Origin: Bacteroidales bacterium
GTDB lineage: Bacteria > Bacteroidota > Bacteroidia > Bacteroidales > JAADGE01
Direction: 5' to 3'
Assembly (NCBI GenBank): GCA_029934265.1
Contig: JAOZMN010000163.1
Coordinates: 1 to 6,644, forward strand
DNA length: 6,644 nucleotides
Below, piece after piece: positions 1-5,713 of this stretch. The position numbers and the translations under genes are program-made. Numbering within the stretch: the first letter of the stretch is position 1; each line of letters begins with the position of its first letter. The notes under the pieces are model-generated. The model saw only the letters and a list, made by a program, of their open reading frames with translations, had not been told where the DNA came from and did not search any database.

Positions 1-1093
1 CGAGGTAAATAAAGCATTAAGGACGATTATTAAAGACCCTGATTTTATGTATATTTTAAACAGAATATACGGAAAAAAACAGGCTTTTTTGATAACCGAA
101 AAACTTAAAAAAGTAAAAACAGTACAAGATTTTCAAACCGATTTTATTGTAAAATACGCTCAACAGATTGAAAATCAAACTATTAAGAAACTCACCTTTT
201 CCGGTATCGAAAATATCGACAAATCAAAAAATTATTTATTTATTTCTAATCACAGAGATATAATACTCGATTCCGCACTACTTAATACCATTCTTCATAA
301 AAATCAAAGGCCGATTACGGAAATCGCAATAGGCAGTAATCTTTTAATTTTTGATTGGATAAAACATATAGTACGACTAAATAGGTCATTTATAGTTCGT
401 AGAGATTTAAAAGGTAAAGATATGCTTGAAGGTGCGAGACAACTTTCAAGTTATATTCGAGACACTATTACTAACAGAAAAACTTCCGTTTGGATAGCAC
501 AACGAGAGGGCAGAACAAAAGACGGCAACGACAAGACGCAAGTCGGACTTCTTAAAATGTTCAATTACAGCGGCAAAGGTGATTTTTCTGAAAATTTCAG
601 CGAGCTGAACATAATACCGGTTTCAATTTCTTACGAATACGAACCTTGTGCACCCGCAAAGGCTTATGAAATTAACATAAAACGAAAGGGCGATACATAC
701 AAAAAGACAACAGAAGACGACTTAAATAGCATGGGAAGAGGGATTTATGATAATAAAGGCAGAGTTCATTTTCATTTTTCGACATCTCTGAGCGGAAAAG
801 TAAAAGAAATCGGTGAAATTCAAAACATGAATCAACGTTTTCTTGAACTTTCAAAAGCTATAGACAAAAAAATTCATGAAGGTTATAAATTATACGAAAA
901 CAATTTTATTGCAAAAGATATAATTTCGGAAGCCGGTCAGAAATATTCCGAAAAGTATTCCGAAAATCAAAAACAAGCTTTTGTTAAGTACGTTAATGAA
1001 AGTATCGCAAATGTCGAAGGTGATAAAAAAGCAATAAGTGATATTTTTTATGAAATATTTGCAAACCCGGTGAAAAATAAACTTGAAGTATAA
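1..1093 (+). CDS. 1-acyl-sn-glycerol-3-phosphate acyltransferase-like protein, 5' partial
   Basis: This is probably a membrane-associated acyltransferase of the PlsC/PlsB (LPLAT) superfamily, which transfers acyl groups to glycerol-phosphate lipids. The reading frame is open to the left edge. Before the ATG at 47 it encodes EVNKALRTIIKDPDF, which reads like the N-terminus of Bacteroidota homologues, so the true start is off the window and the ATG at 47 is internal. The catalytic block is SNHRDIILDSALLN, with His at 251-253 and Asp at 257-259 and 269-271. The second conserved block is QREGRTKDG, with Glu at 506-508; it corresponds to the family's EGTR substrate-binding motif. The C-terminal third is hydrophilic and Lys/Glu-rich with no obvious domain. 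No convincing membrane helix is visible. The transporter gene begins 35 bases downstream on the same strand, so co-transcription is possible. Superfamily membership is firm; the acyl acceptor is inferred. Confidence 0.85.
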   Translation, partial: EVNKALRTIIKDPDFMYILNRIYGKKQAFLITEKLKKVKTVQDFQTDFIVKYAQQIENQTIKKLTFSGIENIDKSKNYLFISNHRDIILDSALLNTILHKNQRPITEIAIGSNLLIFDWIKHIVRLNRSFIVRRDLKGKDMLEGARQLSSYIRDTITNRKTSVWIAQREGRTKDGNDKTQVGLLKMFNYSGKGDFSENFSELNIIPVSISYEYEPCAPAKAYEINIKRKGDTYKKTTEDDLNSMGRGIYDNKGRVHFHFSTSLSGKVKEIGEIQNMNQRFLELSKAIDKKIHEGYKLYENNFIAKDIISEAGQKYSEKYSENQKQAFVKYVNESIANVEGDKKAISDIFYEIFANPVKNKLEV

Positions 1094-1128
1094 AAATATA
1101 AATTTAATAACCATTAACTAAAGAAACT

Positions 1129-2676
1129 ATGTTTAAAGGACACCCTAAGGGATTGATAGCGGCGGCACTCGCCAATATGGGAGAACGATTCGGATTTTAT
1201 ACCATGATGGCAATATTGGCATTGTTCATACAAGCCAAATTTGGATTAGACGGTGAAAATACCGGATATATATATTCAACATTTTATGCCTTAATTTATG
1301 TCTTGGCACTCGTTGGCGGTATAATTGCCGACAAAACAAGAAATTACAAAGGAACTATTCTTGTCGGACTTATAATAATGACCGTAGGTTACGTCCTGAT
1401 GGCAATACCGAGTACGGCTAATGCCGATAATTCGTCATTCCTTCTTGTCCTGACCTGTATGGCTTTATTTGTAATCGCTTTCGGAAACGGGCTGTTTAAA
1501 GGAAACTTACAAGCTCTTGTCGGTCAAATGTACGATAATGAAAAATATGAAAAAATGAGAGATTCCGGTTTTTCGTTATTTTATATGTTTATCAATGTAG
1601 GAGCAATATTTGCACCTTTTACGGCTATCGGAGTACGAAATTGGTGGCTCAAAAGTCATGAACTTGCTTACAGTGCAGAACTTCCTGCTCTTTGTCATTC
1701 GTACAACAACGGAACAATCACCGAAAAAACACAAGTCGCATTTCAAACACTTGCCGATGAAGTTTCAGGTAAAGCCGTAACTGACTTAGGAGCTTTTGCA
1801 AATAATTATCTTGAAACATTTTCTACCGGTTTTCATTATGCTTTTGCGGTTGCCATTATAGCAATGTTGATTTCTTTTGTAGTTTATTTAATAAATAAAA
1901 AATATTTTCCTAATCCGAAAAAAGTTACTGTCGAAGGCGAAGAACACTCCGTAGAAAAATCATCGGAAGAAAAAGAAGAGGTAAAAATGAGCCTCAAAGA
2001 AGTAAAACAGCGTATGTACGCACTCTTTGCGGTATTTGGAATTGTTATATTTTTCTGGTTTTCATTTCATCAAAACGGACTGACACTTACTTTTTTTGCA
2101 AAAGATTACACTTTACTCAAAATAGGTTCTCTCGAATTATCAGCAGAAGTTTTTCAATCCATGAATCCGTTTTTTGTGGTATTTCTTACACCTTTGATTG
2201 TAGGACTTTTCGGCTGGTTGCGAAGCAAAGGAATTGAACCTTCCACTCCCAAAAAAATTGCGATCGGTATGGGAATTGCCGCATCAGGATTTCTTTTAAT
2301 GTCGCTCGGCTCGATGGGTTTACCGTTATTTGAAACCATAAACCCGGAAAAAGGAGGTGCTCCGCTCGCCGAAGGATTGAAAGTTACGCCGTTCTTACTA
2401 ATGGGAACTTATTTTATAATGACTGTTGCCGAACTGTTTATCAGTCCGCTTGGAATTTCATTTGTAGCAAAAGTTGCACCGCCTCAATATCAAGGTATTA
2501 TGCAAGGAGGTTGGCTTGGAGCTACTGCTCTTGGAAATCAACTTTTATTTATAGGTGCAATTCTGTATCAAACCGTACCAATATGGATGACTTGGAGTAT
2601 ATTTGTTATTGCCTGTACAATTTCGATGCTTACAATGATTTTTATGTTAAGATGGTTAGAAAGAGTAGCAAAATAA
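1129..2676 (+). CDS. POT/PTR-family proton-coupled peptide transporter (MFS)
   Basis: This is an inner-membrane transporter of 515 residues, a usual size for bacterial POT proteins, which import di- and tripeptides with protons. Many hydrophobic segments run the whole length, consistent with the 12-14 helices of the family. Family landmarks occur in order. The TM1 motif NMGERFGFY lies at 16-24. The GNGLFKGN segment carries Lys124, the position of a coupling lysine in studied POTs. The PTR2 signature FYMFINVGA is at 151-159, and the TM10 motif AELFISPLG is at 434-442 with Glu435, Ser439 and Pro440. A long polar segment at about 165-225 and an acidic, Lys/Glu-rich loop at about 265-290 interrupt the helices. 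Two usually acidic positions differ: Asn16 replaces the first Glu of ExxER, and His314 stands where many POTs have the Glu of an EQ pair. Peptide transport is therefore likely, but the substrate and coupling mode are not certain. The start has no Shine-Dalgarno sequence but fits the family N-terminus. Confidence 0.9.
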   Translation: MFKGHPKGLIAAALANMGERFGFYTMMAILALFIQAKFGLDGENTGYIYSTFYALIYVLALVGGIIADKTRNYKGTILVGLIIMTVGYVLMAIPSTANADNSSFLLVLTCMALFVIAFGNGLFKGNLQALVGQMYDNEKYEKMRDSGFSLFYMFINVGAIFAPFTAIGVRNWWLKSHELAYSAELPALCHSYNNGTITEKTQVAFQTLADEVSGKAVTDLGAFANNYLETFSTGFHYAFAVAIIAMLISFVVYLINKKYFPNPKKVTVEGEEHSVEKSSEEKEEVKMSLKEVKQRMYALFAVFGIVIFFWFSFHQNGLTLTFFAKDYTLLKIGSLELSAEVFQSMNPFFVVFLTPLIVGLFGWLRSKGIEPSTPKKIAIGMGIAASGFLLMSLGSMGLPLFETINPEKGGAPLAEGLKVTPFLLMGTYFIMTVAELFISPLGISFVAKVAPPQYQGIMQGGWLGATALGNQLLFIGAILYQTVPIWMTWSIFVIACTISMLTMIFMLRWLERVAK

Positions 2677-2702
2677 TGAACAATGAGCAATTTACAATGA
2701 AT
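2675..2702. repeat. Degenerate heptamer tandem repeat, four units
   Basis: Four consecutive seven-base units can be read: AATGAAC, AATGAGC, AATTTAC and AATGAAT. All begin with AAT, and the units differ at one to three positions. The first unit overlaps the stop codon of the transporter gene, so the repeat begins exactly at the end of the coding sequence. Short heptamer repeats of this AAT-rich type occur between genes in several bacterial groups; here the function is unknown. The array is short and degenerate, so chance in AT-rich DNA is not excluded. Confidence 0.5.
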
Positions 2703-2761
2703 ATTTTTACGTTGAAAAAACCGATAATAAGTAACTTGTAAATAACCATTTATAAATTAAT

Positions 2762-2796
2762 AAGGGTATATAAGTTTTTCTTATATGCCCTTTTTT
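2762..2796 (+). terminator. Rho-independent terminator after the transporter gene
   Basis: The left arm AGGGTATATAAG (2763-2774) pairs with the right arm CTTATATGCCCT (2780-2791) to give a 12-bp stem with a single U-G wobble. It closes a five-T loop and is followed directly by a run of six Ts (2791-2796). It lies 86 bases after the transporter stop and 28 bases before the next start, so it most likely ends the acyltransferase-transporter transcript. The stem contains an in-frame ATG at 2785 that should not be taken as the start of the next gene. Confidence 0.85.
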
Positions 2797-2823
2797 CAAA
2801 TTTCACAAATAGAAAAGTCTGTA

Positions 2824-4374
2824 ATGAAAAATAAATCTGTAATATTTCTATTAATTTTATTGATATTTAATCAAAAAATAAATTTTGCTCAAGACGCAAC
2901 CGGTGCCGAAATGAGAGCCGTTTGGGTGGCAACGGCAAAAAATATCGACTATCCGAGCAGTAAATATTTAAGCTCCAAACAACAACAAGACGAGTTTATA
3001 AAAATGCTCGATTTATTCAAAAGTATCGGGATTAACGCAATATTTTTTCAAGTTCGTCCGGCTGCCGATGCTTTTTATGAATCTCAATACGAACCTTGGT
3101 CGGAATGGCTTTGCGGAAAACAAGGAAAACGCCCCGACCCGTTTTACGACCCTCTGAAATTTATGATAAATCAGGCACATAAACGAAACATGGAATTTCA
3201 CGCATGGATAAATCCTTTTCGTGCCGTTGCAACAATCGAACACGCAAATATAGCTCCCGACCATATTTCAAAACGAAAACCGGAATGGATTTTCACTTAC
3301 GGAATTAATAAATATTTCAATCCCGGCATACCGGAAGTGAGAGAATATACCACAAAAATAATAGTCGATATTGTAAAAAGATATGATATTGACGGCATTC
3401 ATTTCGACGATTATTTTTATCCCTATCCGGAAAGAAACAATAAAAATAAAATGATACCTATTCCGGACAAGGCAACTTTCAATAAATACGGACGAAATTT
3501 CAGTAAAATTGAAGATTGGAGAAGAAATAATATGGATAATTTCATAAATTCAACAAATAATGCCATAAAAGATGTAAAACCGACAATGAAATTCGGTATC
3601 GGACCTTCCGGAATATGGAGAAATAAAGGCTATGACCCTGACGGCTCAAATACACGAGGTTTTGCTCATTACGATTACTTATATGCAGATGTAATTAAAT
3701 GGTTAAGAGAGGGTTGGATTGATTATGTCTCTCCGCAACTTTACTGGAACATCGGACATAGTGCAGCCGATTATGTAGAGCTTGTAAATTGGTGGAGCAG
3801 ACACACTTACGGCAGACATTTATATATAGGACAAGGTGTATATAATGCAGCAAATGATGCCCCGAATAAAAAATGGAGAAATCCGAATGAATTACCGAAC
3901 CAAATGCGAATAAACAGAGCAAATCCGAAAGTTCTCGGTGAAGTTTTTTACAAAGCAAGTTCTATAAAACGCAATGCACTCGGTTTTAACGACAGTTTAC
4001 GAACAAATTTTTATAAAAAAGATGTTTTACCTCCGGTAATGGCTTGGTTACAACAACTTTTACCTCCACGCCCGCCTACAGATTTACTCGCCATGAAAAT
4101 CGGAAAACAATACATGATTACTTGGGACGCTCCTCAAAAAAATAAAAAAAACGAAAAACCCGTATCATACAAAATATATAAATTTAAAGGCGAAGAACCT
4201 GAAGAATTATCCGAAGAAAATTTATACAGTCAAACCTCCGATTTATTTATTACAGTTCCAAGAAAAAGATTAGCATTTTTCCGAAAAAAATACACCTTTG
4301 TTATAACTTCCGTCGATAAAAATAACAAAGAAGGAAAAATAAGCGAACCGGTAACCGTTAAATTAAAAAAATAA
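2824..4374 (+). CDS. Secreted GHL10 (DUF187) family glycoside hydrolase-like protein with C-terminal Fn3-like domain
   Basis: I place the start at 2824, giving 516 residues. The upstream in-frame ATG at 2785 lies in a terminator stem, whereas MKNKSVIFLLILLIF is a normal signal peptide (Lys-rich start, hydrophobic core, likely cleavage near NFAQ). There is no lipobox cysteine, so the product is probably soluble in the periplasm or exported. Residues about 28-400 form a GHL10 TIM-barrel-type domain with MRAVW near the start, FQVRPAADA at 75-83, FHAWINPFR at 125-133 and DGIHFDDYFYPYP at 190-202. The paired acids Asp195 and Asp196 are candidate catalytic residues. A proline-rich linker (PPRPP, about 414-418) leads to an Fn3-like beta-sandwich that ends at the C-terminus (KIYKF, YTFVITSVDKNNKEG). 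E. coli DigH, a member of this family, cleaves peptidoglycan strands stripped of stem peptides, so cell-wall glycan processing is plausible but inferred. Similarity to GH10 xylanases is in name and fold only. Confidence 0.88.
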   Translation: MKNKSVIFLLILLIFNQKINFAQDATGAEMRAVWVATAKNIDYPSSKYLSSKQQQDEFIKMLDLFKSIGINAIFFQVRPAADAFYESQYEPWSEWLCGKQGKRPDPFYDPLKFMINQAHKRNMEFHAWINPFRAVATIEHANIAPDHISKRKPEWIFTYGINKYFNPGIPEVREYTTKIIVDIVKRYDIDGIHFDDYFYPYPERNNKNKMIPIPDKATFNKYGRNFSKIEDWRRNNMDNFINSTNNAIKDVKPTMKFGIGPSGIWRNKGYDPDGSNTRGFAHYDYLYADVIKWLREGWIDYVSPQLYWNIGHSAADYVELVNWWSRHTYGRHLYIGQGVYNAANDAPNKKWRNPNELPNQMRINRANPKVLGEVFYKASSIKRNALGFNDSLRTNFYKKDVLPPVMAWLQQLLPPRPPTDLLAMKIGKQYMITWDAPQKNKKNEKPVSYKIYKFKGEEPEELSEENLYSQTSDLFITVPRKRLAFFRKKYTFVITSVDKNNKEGKISEPVTVKLKK

Positions 4375-4391
4375 CAGACCTCCGTCTGTTT
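4373..4391 (+). terminator. Possible weak hairpin terminator after the GHL10 gene
   Basis: AACAGAC (4373-4379) and GTCTGTT (4384-4390) form a perfect 7-bp stem around the four-base loop CTCC. Only three Ts follow the stem core, at 4389-4391. The left arm overlaps the last two bases of the GHL10 stop codon. The position right at the gene end suits a terminator, but the short stem and short T-run make it a weak one, and some read-through into the DsrE gene 78 bases downstream is possible. Confidence 0.45.
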
Positions 4392-4452
4392 CAATAATCA
4401 GGCATCGCAGAACATAAAAATAAAGTACTTATAAATATAACGATAAAAAATC

Positions 4453-4809
4453 ATGAAAATTTTAATTATCTTTAACAGAGAGCCTTATGACAATACAGAT
4501 GTAACTTGGAACGGACTCCGACTTGCAGAAACATTAAGAAAAACCGGACAAGAAATCCGAATTTTCCTGATGAATGATTCCGTTGATATGGCAAGAGATG
4601 TCTGTAAACCACCCGAAGGATACGACCAAGATTTATCCGTGATGCTTAAAGATTTAATAAAAAACGGAGTATCCGTAAAAGTTTGCGGAACTTGTATGTC
4701 CCGTTGCGGAATTTATAAAAATCACCCTTATTTTGAAGGTGCTTACAAATCAACAATGGGAGATTTAGCTGAATGGGTAACAGACAGCGACAGGGTTTTA
4801 ACGTTTTGA
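4453..4809 (+). CDS. DsrE/DsrF-like family protein
   Basis: This small cytoplasmic protein of 118 residues has the length and layout of single-domain DsrE/YchN-like proteins. MKILIIFNREPYDNTDVTWNGL opens with a beta-strand followed by a helix starting around residue 16. IRIFLMNDSVDMA (35-47) is the second strand with the usual acidic turn. VKVCGTCMSRCGI (76-88) carries the conserved cysteine region. Cysteines are at 51, 78, 81 and 85, so the cluster reads CxxCxxxC. Members of the family act in sulfur relay or as small homo-oligomers of unknown role. The cysteine pattern suggests persulfide handling, redox chemistry or metal binding, but nothing nearby shows which. No tus or dsr partner gene is in the window, so this is not evidence for tRNA thiolation or sulfite reduction. 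It has its own 78-base upstream gap without a recognisable promoter or Shine-Dalgarno sequence. Confidence 0.82.
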   Translation: MKILIIFNREPYDNTDVTWNGLRLAETLRKTGQEIRIFLMNDSVDMARDVCKPPEGYDQDLSVMLKDLIKNGVSVKVCGTCMSRCGIYKNHPYFEGAYKSTMGDLAEWVTDSDRVLTF

Positions 4810-4817
4810 TAATAAAC

Positions 4818-4868
4818 AACTTTGCCAAAGTTTAAAACTTTGGCAAAGTTAGTGTTCTCGGCAAAGTT
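4818..4868. repeat. Nested palindrome cluster in the convergent gap
   Basis: Two 15-base palindromes, AACTTTGCCAAAGTT (4818-4832) and AACTTTGGCAAAGTT (4836-4850), stand three bases apart and differ only in the central base (C versus G). Because each is self-complementary and the central bases are complementary, the pair also forms one larger inverted repeat: 4818-4833 is the exact reverse complement of 4835-4850. A third partial copy, GGCAAAGTT, lies at 4860-4868. The cluster sits between the convergent DsrE and pdxJ genes. Read on the minus strand, the large hairpin is followed by GTTTATTAT, which could make it a pdxJ terminator; on the plus strand there is no T-run. It could also be a copy of a dispersed palindromic repeat or a protein-binding site. 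Confidence 0.75.
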
Positions 4869-4873
4869 GAGAT

Positions 4874-5587
4874 TTATAAAAGCTCTCGTAAATACATTTT
4901 TACAGTATTCTGCAAACCGAAATATAAAGCATCACAAATTAAGGCATGACCGATTGAAACTTCATCTAAATCTTGAACTTTTTTATTAAAAAATTTCAGA
5001 TTATTTAAGTCCAAATCATGTCCGGCATTCAGTCCCAAACCGATTTTTTTTGCAAGTTTTCCGGCCTCTGCAAAAGGTAAAACAGCCTTGTCTTTATCTT
5101 CGGGATACATTATCGCATAAGGTTCTGTATATAACTCTATTCTATCCGTTCCTACAAGTTTTGCACCTTCTATAATTTTAAAACTCGTATCGGTAAAAAT
5201 TGAAGTTCGGATATTGTTTCGTTTAAATTCCGCAATAATTTCTCTAAGAAAATCTTTATTTTTAACCGTATCCCAACCGGCATTGGAAGTGAGAGCTTCC
5301 GGCGGGTCGGGGACTAATGTTACTTGCTCCGGTTTTACCTCCGTTACAAGCCTGATAAAACTTTCCGACGGATAGCCCTCGATATTAAATTCCGTTTTTA
5401 CGAGCTTTTTCAAACTGTAAACATCGGAATATCTTATATGCCTTTCGTCCGGACGAGGATGAACTGTAATTCCTTGTGCCCCAAATATTTCACAATCTTT
5501 TGCAACTTGCAATAAATCAGGATTGTTACCGCCTCTTGCATTTCTTAAAGTTGCTATTTTATTGATATTTACACTTAATCTTGTCAT
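4874..5587 (-). CDS. pdxJ: Pyridoxine 5'-phosphate synthase
   Basis: PdxJ condenses 1-deoxy-D-xylulose 5-phosphate with 3-amino-2-oxopropyl phosphate, the last step of ring formation in DXP-dependent vitamin B6 synthesis; it is a cytoplasmic TIM-barrel enzyme. The 237-residue length matches the family. Visible landmarks are VNINKIATLRNARGG (6-20), ITVHPRPDERHI (40-51) with His43, FNIEG (67-71) with Glu70, NAGHDL (187-192) with His190, and IGHA (212-215). These correspond to E. coli His45, Glu72, His193 and the IGHA phosphate-binding segment. The N-terminal segment reads VNIN where E. coli has VNID, which I recall as normal for Bacteroidota PdxJ. The start at 5587 begins exactly at the conserved MTxLSVNIN and has no Shine-Dalgarno sequence. 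The gene is divergent from the HD-domain gene and convergent with the DsrE gene, so it is probably monocistronic here. No other B6 gene is in the window. Confidence 0.97.
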   Translation of the reverse strand: MTRLSVNINKIATLRNARGGNNPDLLQVAKDCEIFGAQGITVHPRPDERHIRYSDVYSLKKLVKTEFNIEGYPSESFIRLVTEVKPEQVTLVPDPPEALTSNAGWDTVKNKDFLREIIAEFKRNNIRTSIFTDTSFKIIEGAKLVGTDRIELYTEPYAIMYPEDKDKAVLPFAEAGKLAKKIGLGLNAGHDLDLNNLKFFNKKVQDLDEVSIGHALICDALYFGLQNTVKMYLRELL

Positions 5588-5713
5588 AAACTGTTATTAA
5601 TGATAAAATGATAAAATTATTTGAGTCCGATATAAAAAAGATTATTTTTTGTTTATTCGAGAAATAAAATTTTTTCAAACGACAAAATTGTATAATTTTA
5701 TGAAAAAAACAGA
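5588..5713. promoter_or_regulatory. Divergent intergenic region presumed to hold the pdxJ and HD-hydrolase promoters
   Basis: This 126-base, strongly AT-rich stretch separates two divergently transcribed genes, so promoters for both should lie here. I found no full match to the Bacteroidota consensus (TTTG, about 20 bases, TAnnTTTG). The nearest on the plus strand is TAATTTTA at 5693-5700, one base from TAnnTTTG, without a good upstream TTG. A perfect 8-base direct repeat, ATGATAAA twice (5600-5615), lies 12 bases from the pdxJ start. A five-codon open frame, ATG at 5700 to TGA at 5714-5716 region, overlaps the start of the HD gene but is too short to call. The function is inferred from gene orientation. 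Confidence 0.4.

Noticed and set aside
890..1114. Hydrophobic minus-strand 74-residue open frame that could look like a small membrane protein
   Set aside because: It is antisense to the acyltransferase 3' end; its Phe/Ile richness follows from Lys/Asn/Glu codons on the other strand.
2511..2741. Plus-strand 76-residue open frame across the transporter 3' end and the heptamer repeat
   Set aside because: Most of it overlaps the transporter in another frame and the rest runs through repeat and intergenic DNA; no motif supports it.
3013..3264. Minus-strand open frame inside the GHL10 gene
   Set aside because: It is antisense to the conserved GHL10 domain and has a Cys/Phe-rich composition typical of shadow frames, with no family motif.
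3695..3958. Minus-strand 87-residue open frame inside the GHL10 gene
   Set aside because: It is antisense to conserved coding sequence and contains no recognisable domain or start signal.
5588..5713. Canonical Bacteroidota promoter (TTTG and TAnnTTTG)
   Set aside because: Only one-mismatch fragments are present and none has a properly spaced partner, so I do not mark an exact promoter.
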